Shown here: in pieces, positions 20,571 to 30,855 of the stretch
Position numbering within the stretch: the stretch's first letter is position 1
How the letters are laid out: each line of letters opens with the position of its first letter
Assembly (NCBI GenBank): GCA_003427395.1
Contig: BFEA01000383.1
Coordinates: 766,339-809,690, forward strand
DNA: 43,352 bases
Source of the DNA: Chara braunii
Lineage: Eukaryota; Streptophyta; Charophyceae; Charales; Characeae
Direction of reading: 5' to 3'
Notes under the pieces: model-generated
Databases searched by the model: none
Told to the model about the DNA's origin: nothing
The model's input: the letters and a program-made list of their open reading frames with translations, nothing else
Program-made: the position numbers and the translations under genes

Positions 20571-22230
20571 AGAGACCTGCAAGAGAAAGTAAGACAGGTG
20601 TATGCACAAGACCCTATTTATAGTGACCTTCTCAAGAAAGTTAAGGAGGCCCCAAATACTGAACCAGATTACCGAACTATAGAGGGATTACTGTTCGAGA
20701 AGACCAACGTAGTAGACCGTATGTGCGTTCCTGCTAGTGAGGAGATCCGTAGTCTGATCCTAGGGGAATGCCACGACACAGAGGGACATTTCGGTTGGCA
20801 AAAGACTCTAGCCAACCTGATGCAGGCGTACGCTTGGCCAGGAATGAAAGCCGATTGCATAGAGTATGTTCGCAGTTGCAAAGTATGTCAAAGAAATAAG
20901 ACAACTACGCGTGCCCCTCTAGATCTTCTTCGACCCTTGCCTATACCCGATCAGCTTGGCGACTCAGTGTCCATTGATTTCATGGATGCTAGCGTCAAGA
21001 GTAGGCACGACAAAAGCCAACTCATGGTTATAATCGATAGGTTTAGTAAATACACAGTTTTTGTTCCTTTGTCTGCAGAGGCACGTACTGATTTAGTAAT
21101 CCAGTAAGTTTTGTGATCATTGGGTGAGCGATCACGGGATTCTGTTGTCTATAGTTAGCGATAGAGACACCCAGTTCACTAGTCAGAACTGGCAAGAATT
21201 GATGAAAGTCTATGGGTCAAAGTTGCTAATGTCATCTGGCCGTCATCCAGAGACCCACGGTCAAACTGAGCAAATGAATAAAATCCTGCAACAAGGTCTG
21301 CGCATGTATATTAGACCGGATCAGATCAACTGGGATGAGATGTTGCCCAAGGTAACCAGTGCGTATAACAATAGCGTCCATTTAGCCACCTGCCGTACTC
21401 CCAATAAGTTGCACAAGTCCTTTAGACAGCGCAGACAGTTTGAGGGACTTAACCGGGATCAGATTCATAGGCTACCGCCCGGTACTAGGGAGTTTGCGAT
21501 GCAGCACGAGGAGTTAGCTACCGTCGTTGAGAACCTCAAGAAGGCCCAACACAGAATGATAGAACAGGCTAATAAGCACCGTCGCCCATCACAGTTCCAA
21601 GTAGGTGACCTTGTCTGGGTCAAGTCCAAAGAATTTGCTCTTGAGGAGAACATTTTGTAGAAGTTATTGCCCGCGTACAGAGGACCGTGGCCAGTTCTAG
21701 AAGTTGAGGGTGGGGAGGATGGGCCGTCCTACACGGTAGAGATCCCAGCACACCTCCACACCTACCCTGTGTTTCATTCATCAAAGTTGTTGCCTTGTGT
21801 CACAAGCCAACAGTTTCCGTCAAGAAGATTCATGATCCCTCCGGACATGGATGGAAGGTATGACATTGAGGGCATTGTAGGCGAAGACGTATTCAGAACA
21901 GGAGGTAGAGGTCGTCCACAGAAACAGTATAAGGTCCGATTTGCTTATCAGGAACCCAAGGACGACCGCTGGTGTACTAGAACTGAACTCCTGGAAACAG
22001 CTCCTGACATAGTTAGAGCCTACGAGAGAGAAAAAAAGGTAAAAATCCGGTCTTGGACTGAATTATTCTTGGAGGACCTCGAATTTAGGCCGGCGGGAGT
22101 GAAACGGTATTCACCTGTTAGCAGTAGCGAATGCAGATCCCAGGGCTCGATCCCTAGTCCTTACCTTACCTGTGTACATTACCTGTGTCGACCCCGAGAG
22201 TTGAACCCCTGACCTGTGTATTCGTAACAG
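20571..22230 (+). pseudogene. G3 integrase with C-terminal chromodomain
   Basis: The integrase inserts cDNA. Order: a zinc domain (HDTEGHFG ... CKVCQRNK, HHCC pattern, ~20770-20900); catalytic core with D (SIDFMD, 20976), D (SDRDTQF, 21160) and E (GQTEQ, 21268), where the last two are 35 residues apart (DX35E intact); a GPY/F-type region (YRGPWPVLEVEGGEDGPSYT); and a chromodomain-like end (GRYDIEGIVGEDVFRTGGRG then KQYKVRFAYQEPKDDRWCTR). In chromoviruses the chromodomain steers insertion to marked chromatin. Stops at 21105 and 21658 split the frame. The last frame runs past 22100 into the 3' LTR. Confidence 0.88.
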
Positions 22231-23053
22231 TTGGTAGGCTGTCGTAGGGTCCATAGGTTGTAGGGGTTCGATATGTAGACCTGTCTGATAGAGGTCTTAG
22301 TGAGTTCTAGAAGTCGTAGCTGTGGAATTTCTGAAAGGTCCAGGTCGTAGCTGCTACAGTCCTGAAAGGTCAAGGTCGTAGCTGCTACAGTGTTGAAGGG
22401 CCAAGTCCACAGACTTCCGGAAGGTCCAGAAGTGGCCCTTCAAACGTTGCTCACAGCAGACCAGAGGCAAATGCGCAAGTGGTGAGGTCCACCCATGCTG
22501 AGTCAGCAGTACCCAGTCCCAGTCTCCCTTAGTTCAGTCAGCAAGTACCATGTGGGACTGTGTGCACTCAGGGCCCGGCGGAAAAGAGGCCGACCAGCCA
22601 CTAAATCAAGAGGCAGCGTCCAGCCATTCATTCATCCCTGCGCGAGCCATGCGGAAGCGCTGCTTGAGCGACTTGTGCAAGGTGGTCTGCAGAGTGCCCG
22701 AAGACGAAGTGGGCAGAGTAGAGGTTGCGTAGCCATAGCCAACAGGGTTGAGCGGCCATAGCCGCCCTAGGTGGTAGTCGAGTGTAGTGTGTGCGTGTGT
22801 GTGATACAGTGTCTCGCATGTGGGATATCCAGGGTGATCCTGAGTTGAGTGTGTGTGAACAGCGGAGTTGAGCACAGTGACGAACAGAGAGTTGTACAGG
22901 CGCTGATGCGCCATAGCCTGTTGAAGCGAGCATGTATCTGAATTGTGTTTCCAACTTCCATATCTCTGAGCTTTGAGTGGGCACTGAGCGCCAGTGTGAC
23001 TTGCCATCCGTTTGCGTGAATGCGAGGTGGAAAAGAAAGCGAGTCCGATTGCA
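22100..23053 (+). repeat. 3' LTR of G3 (954 bp)
   Basis: Starts TGAAACGGTATTCACC and ends GAGTCCGATTGCA. Compared with the 5' LTR it has a tandem repeat of a ~32-bp unit (GGTCGTAGCTGCTACAGT words around 22345-22390), a ~10-bp insertion near 22300 and a ~10-bp loss near 22600. A purine stretch GGCGGGAG just before it may be the polypurine tract. Confidence 0.9.
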
Positions 23054-23057
23054 GTAT
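23054..23057 (+). repeat. target-site duplication GTAT (right) of G3
   Basis: Directly follows the 3' LTR and matches 14662-14665. Confidence 0.65.
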
Positions 23058-24770
23058 GTCCTTGTCGTTTTTTCTTTATTTTAATATTTTTTCAATATAA
23101 CAGGTCCTTAATATGCCTTATGGCTCTAGCCATTTTTGTCTTCGTTTGAAAATGTGAAATTTTGTTGTCCTTTGTTGTAAATGTTTCAGCTTTTCTTTGA
23201 AAACTGACAAGCCAAGGATATCTCCGGAAATTGCACTACAGGAACTTGTGTGCAAATATGTCATCAATTATAAGGATTCGCCTGAAATTTTCCTTAGGCC
23301 TTGAGAAGCCCTGAAGCTTTCGTACTACTTCTGAAAGCATGGGTCATACAGGCAACTCCGACACAAAACTGTGCCCAGCACCTTGAAAATGATTGTTTGT
23401 TTTGTATTATTTTTAATAATTTGGACCATTTCCCAATTTCTGTGCGTCACCCCTGTGCAGGGGCCATGCTAATGCAATGACTTGCTCATTCTGCAGCCTG
23501 CGGCTCGTCGACTCGAGGCTGTAACCTAGGTAGGCCCGACTCGTAATTTTGTTGGCTGAGGGCTAACCGAGATATCTGACTGTGAGGAAAATTCGTGAGG
23601 GACATATCTGTAAATTTGGGGAACTATAGGCCCGTACTAACTCAAATTTCCTACAGCTACCCTAACTGCGAATAGCAGACCCGGGCTACCACTAGGACAG
23701 ACAGGCCGTAAGGCCTATGCTGTTAGATTCGTCCTATAGCCTATAGCAGGGTAGGGAGAGGCCCTAGAAGCTGAAACTGAAACTGTACCGGTCAGTCCAG
23801 TCAGTCCGGTCTAGGTTGAGTCCAGGCTAATAGATTGTAGAAGCTTGTTCAGGGCTTTTGGCAGTTGGTATCGTGCACATCGCGGGATGCAACGCGCAAA
23901 CTGGAGTGGTACAGCTTCAGCGTTGGAGGACAGACATAGCCAGACCCTCGAAGCGTCGGCCATAGCTGGAACCTTCCCTGTTCTCTGACAGCACGAGGGG
24001 CTGTCCAGAGGTTTGGGCTATCTGAGGTCTGCTGGGAGCAGGAGAAGTTGGTGCACTGCTGAACCCTCCTCAGGAGTAGGGTTTCAGGGTAGTGGCGCTG
24101 CAGCCACAGCTGCAGCTTGTATCCTCAGAGATCATCTTTGTCAGTAGATGTGGCGCTGATGAAGATCTTCACCTCGGAGGCCTTCTGGCACTTCATCTTC
24201 ATCAGAGACTGGCACTGGTCTTCTTCTTCAGCCTCTGAGAGGCGCTTGGCCTCAGAGGCCTGTTTCAGGGTCGCGCTTCTCTCTGGAGGCCATATCTGGG
24301 TGGCGCTGGTTGTTTCAGGGACTCAGGTGGTGATAGTGGTTATTCAGGGTTGGGGGAAGAAGCACTGCTCATTTCTGAGCAGCGCACCATAGTTCTGGGG
24401 CTATTCTGGCAAAACGATGTTCTGAGTTTAATAACCAGTATTGATACTGTGTGAGAACTATCTTTGCTAATTGTTTTCTGGATGTGATCTGCTCAGCTTT
24501 CCTTTGTGACTGGTTGTGAGGATTCTGTGGAGCGATTTGCACTTTCAGTGTATTCTGTCATATCGCATGACTAAGTCTTCCACTGTGTTTCTCTCTTCCT
24601 TTGCGGTGTGATACTCCCATCCTCTCCCCTTCCTTCTGTGTATGTATGGGCATACCTGGAAGTATATGTGAGCGAGTGTTGGCCATCTGACAACAAGCAA
24701 CCAGGTTCATAACACTAATGTCCTGAAGGACACCTTGAAAATGTTATTAAGGGGGGTAGAAAACTGAATG
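23058..24770. other. G3 right flank, no gene recognised
   Basis: AT-rich at first (23058-23420) with a U6 fragment, then a GC-richer part (23480-24400) with words like those in nearby LTRs (CCATAGC, CTCAGAGGCC), possibly the remainder of the element G3 landed in. No coding frame is convincing. Confidence 0.4.
23418..23473 (-). pseudogene. U6 snRNA 3'-half pseudogene
   Basis: On the minus strand it reads ATTAGCATGGCCCCTGCACA, then GGGTGACGCACAGAAATTGG and GAAATGGTCCAAATT, which follows the well-known 3' half of U6 snRNA (GATTAGCATGGCCCCTGCGC onward, ending GAAATGGTCCAAATTTT) with several changes. The 5' half is absent. U6 is the catalytic RNA of the spliceosome; this is a truncated copy, probably made by a LINE RT. 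An A/T-rich stretch follows the 3' end. Confidence 0.75.
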
Positions 24771-25319
24771 TCATTCCCTTGCAGGGAAAAAACAAGCAGT
24801 GCAAAGTCTGGGTATCCTTCGGCAGCTTGAATGTGTGTACAAGAGGATTCAAGAATGGGTCACAAATGACACCAATTTCAAATACAACCATGAGAATAAT
24901 TACAACTAACCCTCTAGGTAAACGTTTCGGCAGTCATCATCCTAGGCAGATGTCTAACACAGCCTTCTGGTCAATTTTATCGTTTGACAAGCTGCAGAGA
25001 GTGCCCGGGAAAAAAACATTCTATGATATTTTACACCGGGTTAGCCCTCAACATCACTGCATCATTCTTCACATTGAATCAGCGACTCCCAGAGGAACCT
25101 GAACGGTCATGATTCAGCAACTCCTACAGGAAGCCGAACGGTCGTGCGCTCGAAGAGAGTGACTGAATTACTAAGATGCTGAAGAAGCTCGCAGGAGCAC
25201 GACTTCCTACAGCAGATTCCATCAGGATTCTAACTCATGATTTGTTCATCCAGGGTTACAAGCATGTGCACCATTCTGCTGCATGGGCTGGTAGAAGTTC
25301 CCATTTCTCATATACCCAC
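24771..25319. other. no gene recognised (possible intron of the exon at 25320)
   Basis: Ordinary base composition. A short imperfect tandem duplication lies at about 25085-25145 (CTGAACGGTCATGATTCAGC / CCGAACGGTCGTG). If the sorting-nexin-like exon is real, this would be its downstream intron. Confidence 0.3.
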
Positions 25320-25584
25320 CGACGAAAAGTTCTTTGACAAGCACGGCTTTCCTCGCTGCTTCAAGCTTTTCCTGAAATGTTGGCTGTGAAGACTTCCCTT
25401 GCTTGCGTGCAGCTCCTTTTCCTTCGCCATCAGGTTTCTTCACCTGTGGACCATTCCTCTCCAGCCGTCGAGGTGAGCTTCTGCCTGACAGAGGCACATA
25501 AGCTGGGTTTGGAACAATTGCTGGGTACGGAGAAGGTCTGTTGTCTGGGTGATCCGAAAAGAAGATACCATCTGGCCAAAGCAT
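25320..25584 (-). CDS. exon of a sorting-nexin-like (Nexin_C) gene
   Basis: The only piece resembling a host protein. The minus frame reads MLWPDGIFFSDHPDNRPSPY at its start and FQEKLEAARKAVLVKELFV at its end, with a low-complexity Pro/Gly/Lys middle. From memory, plant PXA-PX-Nexin_C sorting nexins have LWPDGIF...HP...RPSP...EAARRAKFVYEL at the start of the Nexin_C domain; these proteins act in endosomal sorting. An acceptor AG (25586-25585) precedes the block and a GTGGGTAT donor follows at 25319, splitting a codon at the place where homology ends. The open frame beyond 25320 to 25246 would then be intron. No neighbouring exon was found. It may be a fragment. Confidence 0.5.
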
Positions 25585-26700
25585 CTGTCAACACATTATT
25601 GACAACCCAACAACATACAACATAGTTCATCACCTGAACTGAAACAAACCTACAAGAGACAACATAGTTCATCACCTGAGATGAAACAAGAAGAAGCAAT
25701 GTCTGCTGAGACATGTCCACATAGTGAGCAGAGCTAACATAGTGTGACCTTGGAATTGACAGAAAGTTGACAAATGTAAAGCCATGCACCAGATGAGATG
25801 ACATTGGGCAACCTAGGGCAACCTGACATTAAGAATCAGATGAGATGACATCATATTAACGAATTTAAAACACAACCTGAGAAGTTAAGGGAAATACAAC
25901 ACTGGCAGCGGGATAGAAAACTGAGAAAGATTTTATGAACTCCATAGCAGCCAGCCTCATGCTCGCCGTTCTCCTCTGTCTCTCCCTCACCCTTTGAATC
26001 TTATCCTCTCGTCGGACTACAGTGGCTCAGGCAACTGTCCTCGATCAAAGCCTGATGAGATTGCAAAATGGATCCAATACCCTGCTAATAGATCCGACAT
26101 GGTTATAAACTAGAGCATGGAGACGTTTTGAAACGTGTGCGCGTGTGTGACTGTTGCCAGACCAACAACCCCTTCCCCACTCTGATGAGTGCATCCAAAA
26201 TTGAAATGGACTTACCTTATGATCTTTTTTCAAGTTTTGAGTGATATTTAAAATGGTTGTGCTGTTTTAATGAAACAGCCGCTTCATCATTGCATTCCGA
26301 GAGGTCCAAGGTCCACCATGTGTCTGTGCTTGAGCGTGGAATGCATACACACCTGTCTGCTTTTCAGCACATATGCAGTATTTTGTCTATTCTCTTAGTG
26401 ATGCTCATCCATATGCATTTAGTTCTGCAAGAGGGAACGGAAGATGGGAAACGGAGGAAGGGCAGGAGAGGTAAAAAAAACGGGGGTAGTAAGGAGAGAG
26501 GTGCGTATTTCAAAAAGCCCCAAAATCTCTCCCCCATTCCATCCACAAATCATCACAATCCATGAAACAAAAAAAGGTATAGATGGGCAATATAGTAGAT
26601 GTAAGGTTGGCCGTGTTTGTGTGGTTAAGCGCATGTGCCCTCACACCCATATTCCATCAAAGCGGCACACTTCCACAAATTATATATGTACTGAGTGTCT
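25585..26700. other. non-coding, possible upstream intron
   Basis: No coding frame is convincing. On the minus strand, GGTGATGAACTATGTTGT occurs twice within ~45 bp (around 25620-25690). An AAG|GTAAGT-type donor lies on the minus strand near 26215, but the frame before it is short. Confidence 0.3.
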
Positions 26701-28060
26701 GGAAATGGATTCAATGCGGGTCCCGAGTTGAATCTTTCAACGCGCGTTCAAAACGCGGTCAATTGGCGTTGAAACGCCAGTTTATCGCGATTCACCACGA
26801 CCCGCGGAGATTTTTGTTTGCAGGAAAACAAAATAAGCAAAAACAAAACAAAAAATATAGGGTTGTAGATCTTTTTGAGATCTACAAACTCATATTTTTT
26901 ATTCTATTTTATGAACTTTAAATATTTTTTTTTTTAATCACAAACATTAAAAAAAAAAAAAGCCAAAAAAAAAAAATGAAACGAGTGGTTTTTCTGTTTT
27001 TTTTCACAGAGTTGTGAGGGTGTACCCCTTGGCACAAGGCCCTGCAGCAGGCGAGTTGTCGGAGGGCGTGGTGTCCCGGCCCTCCGCGGTGAACCAGGTT
27101 CACCCTAATCGTAGACCGTCCCTCTCCGTGGTGTGCCAGGCACACTCCCGTCCCAGCCTTGGTAGTGTAGTAGGCTCAGTAATTGCACATCCTGCCCTCG
27201 GACTAGTCCGGCGGGGGCTCCCACACCAAAAGGGGTGGGTGCGCCACTGGGCTTTCCATTGGTCCCTACAGGCTCGACACCCTGCTGTAAGGCAGAGCAC
27301 GACCGGCCTGTGGCCGTGGTAGCCGCCGGGCTCGCCCAGGGACGCGACAATGAAAAGTTAAAGCAGTCATTTCAACTGCGCGCCGAGTGTTGGTAGTCGA
27401 GTTATGGGATAGGTACAGAGGCTGAAGAAATTTGAAAAGAAGACGGAAAGAAAAATAAAATAAAGGAAAAGGGGGAAAATGGAAATGAAGATCTTACGTT
27501 TCATATTGCGTCCGAATTCGGACCGCTACTTTTAGATGTCAAATCAGACAGCCCATAGATGTAGCGCCGCTTAGGGCCCTTTCCCTCCCTTTTCTTTTAT
27601 TAAATCTCCCTTTATTTAGTCTTTACGAATTCTAGTTCCCTGCCCAGTCATGTCGCGGGGGAACGAACGGTCTGAGTTTTGAATTATGATTCGAGAGAGG
27701 GTGGCCACGACTGCCCGGCCCTCGCACTTCATTCGTCGTGAGTTCAACCGGTGAGGTGCTATCAACATAGGGACCCCAAAACGGGAGCACCCGCGGCTGC
27801 ATTGGTAGGAGACTCATCACCCCCGCGGAAGGTCATGAGTCCCCTCCTTGCCATCGGACACGGGTACCCGGCAAGGGTAGTCCAATGGTCTGTTTTGAAG
27901 GGAGGGAGACGCCTATCTGAATCTCATTACGGGACCTCCACGCCAGCCTGCAGTCTTTCTGGGGCTAAGGCGTGTAGGGGGTGGGCGCTGATGGTAGGCA
28001 AACACAGGATGGCGACCACTAAGGCGCAAGAGTCTGTTTAAATCATTTCGCCGTTTTGTG
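26700..28060. repeat. palindrome-rich non-coding segment
   Basis: No gene seen. It has many short perfect inverted repeats: TGGCGTT/AACGCCA (26764-26779, loop GA), TTGTAGATCT/AGATCTACAA (26863-26887), GGAGGGC/GCCCTCC (27061-27085), GGTGAACC/GGTTCACC (27088-27104, one-base loop), GTGTGCC/GGCACAC (27131-27145, one-base loop) and CGGACTAGTCCG (near 27198). A GAGTTATGGGAT word at 27399-27410 resembles the constant 13-mer of the repeats at 33764, 34402 and 35954. Confidence 0.5.
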
Positions 28061-29897
28061 AAGCTCTTTTTTTATTTCTTTCATTTTATTTTATCATCGA
28101 AGGAATCCCTTTGGTTCCCCGTTTAGTACGCAGAGATCACAGTCTGTACTAATCCTATAAGAGTGGTAGCTGCATTTCTCGCTACTGGCCAGTAGGTGCA
28201 CATTGAAAACTTCAGCGCTAATGTTGGCAATTTGGGATAGCAGGGTGGAGCGGTGAGGTGTTTGGGCGGTGAGCTGTCTGTGTGCACGAGCGCCTGGTAC
28301 CAAACTTCGCCTATCCTGAAAGCGTGCAGCTATGGCCTGCCGAAATGGCCTGTGTGGCTATAAGCCGGACTGTTGGAGGCTCATAATGCGGTGGTCTCAA
28401 GAGTCAAGGAAGGGCCCCTGGATTACGATCATTCTAAACTACGATGGTGGTGACGAAGCCAAACTGAAGATTAATGTGGACGGGGCTAAGGAAGAAGAAA
28501 TGAGGTCCGATCGAAAGCTGCAGGCGGCCGTGACCGAGGCCAAGAATAGGGCCAAACGAAGGTGCAGAAGGGACAGAGTCACGATAGAGGTTCAGATTAC
28601 TATCACTTACCACGAGACGGAGACGTCCATGGGGACGACTCAGCATGAACAGCAGCGGCTGGATTGAGACTCAGAGGCCGAGTCCGAGTCCAACGACCAC
28701 CCAGATCTTGGCACGGGCTGGAGCAGTGGCAGCGGGATCACCCGCCTACTGACCCTGTGGAAGACGGCCCGGAGGCCAACTCGAGACAATGAAGAGTCAG
28801 GAACCACTAGGCAGTTACAGTCGAGAGGCACGCATGACCAGCGAGAGAGATGTACCAAGGTTACAGGACACGTCGAGAGTCTCCCATCTTCGTGGCATAG
28901 GCCATTCTGCCTTGGCGAGCTTCTCCATAATCAGACGCATTCTCTTGCGCTTGTGGCGGCGATGTTCACCACCACGAATGAAAAAAGTCGTGTGCGCTCG
29001 CTTTTCGGAATCCATGGGCGACCAGGATGATACAAGACTGTTCATTGCACACTCGGAAGAGAGTATGCGCAGAGAAAACAGTAGGGGGGGGGGGGGTGTG
29101 AGAGAGTGCGTAATATGCACTGGAGAAAGGGAACGAGAACTACATGAGAACTTTGCGGGACCTGTGCGATAACTCTGCGAGACCTGATCAGAATGGGCAC
29201 GCCGCTGCGCATGAACGGGTAGCTGATGCCGACGGCTCTGCCGCCATACCCTTCAATCTGAGAAGGGGGCGCGTTTGTGCGAGCGCACTACGAGTCAGAC
29301 CTTTCAAGGGACTCTTGAGGGAGACATGCGAGCAATAGAGACTGTTTTCGCTGACTCTCTTGCTCGGCGTGAGTTACTCACTGGGGTCTTGTTCGCAACT
29401 CATCGCGTGAATAGTTCACATGCTCTGGTGATAAACGTACCACGCCACGTGTCAACTGTCAGGGGTAACGGGCTATACCCTTGACATCAACTACTACATG
29501 CAAGTTAAGGAAGCGAGATGCAAACAACGTAGGCAGGCGGTGGAGGCTGGAAGGGGTACTTTGTATCAAGTAGATGAAGTCATCCCTTGTACGCAGAGTC
29601 GCAAAACCAGGCCTGTATAAAGGAACCAGACAAAGGTATAGGTGAATGTTAATAAGCGGAACGCTAGAAATGGTACATGAGACTTGGCGCATCAGCTATA
29701 CGTGTGGACCATAGGGACTGGACTTTCTCAAGGAGGTGGATATCTTTAAGTGACACTCGCTCTTCATGACATAACTTTTGTGATCATAATTGTCGACGCC
29801 AACACGAAGTATAGCGTGTTATCGCCCTAGTAACAACGAGCATGAATCAGGGGATGGTAGGCCAAGTAAGGGTAAGGGTTGATTAGGATTAGGAAGT

Positions 29898-29972
<75 letters not shown>

Positions 29973-30855
29973 TAACTACCGTGGCCGTGGGCTATTGAGT
30001 GTTGATTCACGGCGTGGCTATCTCTAAAAGTACTGGCTGTCGCAAACGATAGAGCAACTACTGCTGCAACACGCCTTGCGGCTTCACGCTCGACATCTAC
30101 AGAGTGTCCAGTTGTTGCCGCAGTTACTGCTTTTTGTCCTGCGCTCAGCATAGAGCACGGGAGTGTGCTCTATTCGGAAGTAGTAGTTCTAGGCTGCGTG
30201 GTTGCAGTCTGGTCAGAAGAGAACGCGGCGGCCTTGGAGAGCGGGTCCGACTCTGAAAAGGGGGGGGTACATTGCGGCGGTTTGGGGAACCTGTCAGGGG
30301 ACTTGTGTGTTACATTCCAGTTCGGGTTCTGGTCCTCTTCTCCTGCGTTTCCCTGGCCATCATTGCGGGGCCCTCAGGAGTGGAAGACTTCAAGGCCCTC
30401 TCCCTGTAAGTTTGAGTGCACCACTCCTGGATCTCGAGAGTCTGACTTACCTACCTCTATCTCTCTTCCTCTCAGTCTAGTCTTTTGGTTACGAGAGGAA
30501 GGCGGCAGGCGGGATTGAAACCCGTAGGTCCGCGCCAAGGCCTCTGTGGGAGGTTGCCCCACCGATTGCGGGAGCTCTGCCGGAGCCCAGGCGGGGTTCT
30601 GGAGGCAGGGAACTTCAGGTATATTTTCGTTTGACGCGTATGATCCCTTCCCCTATCTGCTATCCCCTGGGTATCTGAATACTACTATGACAGGATATTA
30701 CTTCTATTTTATTATGTATGTCAGGACATGCAGTGTGAAAGGTTAAATGAACAAGTAAATATGAGAGATCAGATTTCCTTTGAGTGGATTCAGACAGAAT
30801 GAACTGGGGGAAGGCAGGGTGAAGGTGTTTGCATGCTTTGACTGGGTCAACCCAA
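28061..30855. other. unassigned sequence with a weak open frame and (CT)n
   Basis: No gene is supported. One plus frame is open from 28332 to 29030 apart from a single TGA at 28665, about 230 codons with no recognised domain. A (CT)n tract occupies 29900-29970 and a G run about 29087-29096. Confidence 0.4.
29900..29970 (+). repeat. (CT)n microsatellite
   Basis: About 70 bases of CT repeats with two CCC interruptions. Confidence 0.9.

Larger units (their letters stand above)
14666..23053 (+). mobile_element. Ty3/gypsy chromovirus 'G3', near-complete, inactive
   Basis: An 8388-bp element: 5' LTR 14666-15587, primer site 15589-15600, leader, gag, protease, RT, RNase H, integrase with C-terminal chromodomain, and 3' LTR 22100-23053, flanked by GTAT. 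Gene order and chromodomain mark it as a chromovirus. The two LTRs clearly differ by substitutions and small indels, so the insertion is not recent. Gag-pol is broken by several frameshifts, stops and short deletions. The right flank (23058 on) should continue the sequence left of 14662. Confidence 0.9.

Noticed and set aside
23860-23885. A plus-strand primer-binding site (TTGGTATCGTGC)
   Set aside because: Too many mismatches to the iMet site and no LTR end fits beside it.
25246-25319. Continuation of the sorting-nexin-like exon to the stop at 25246
   Set aside because: Family similarity ends at the GTGGGTAT donor at 25319, so the rest is more likely intron read-through.
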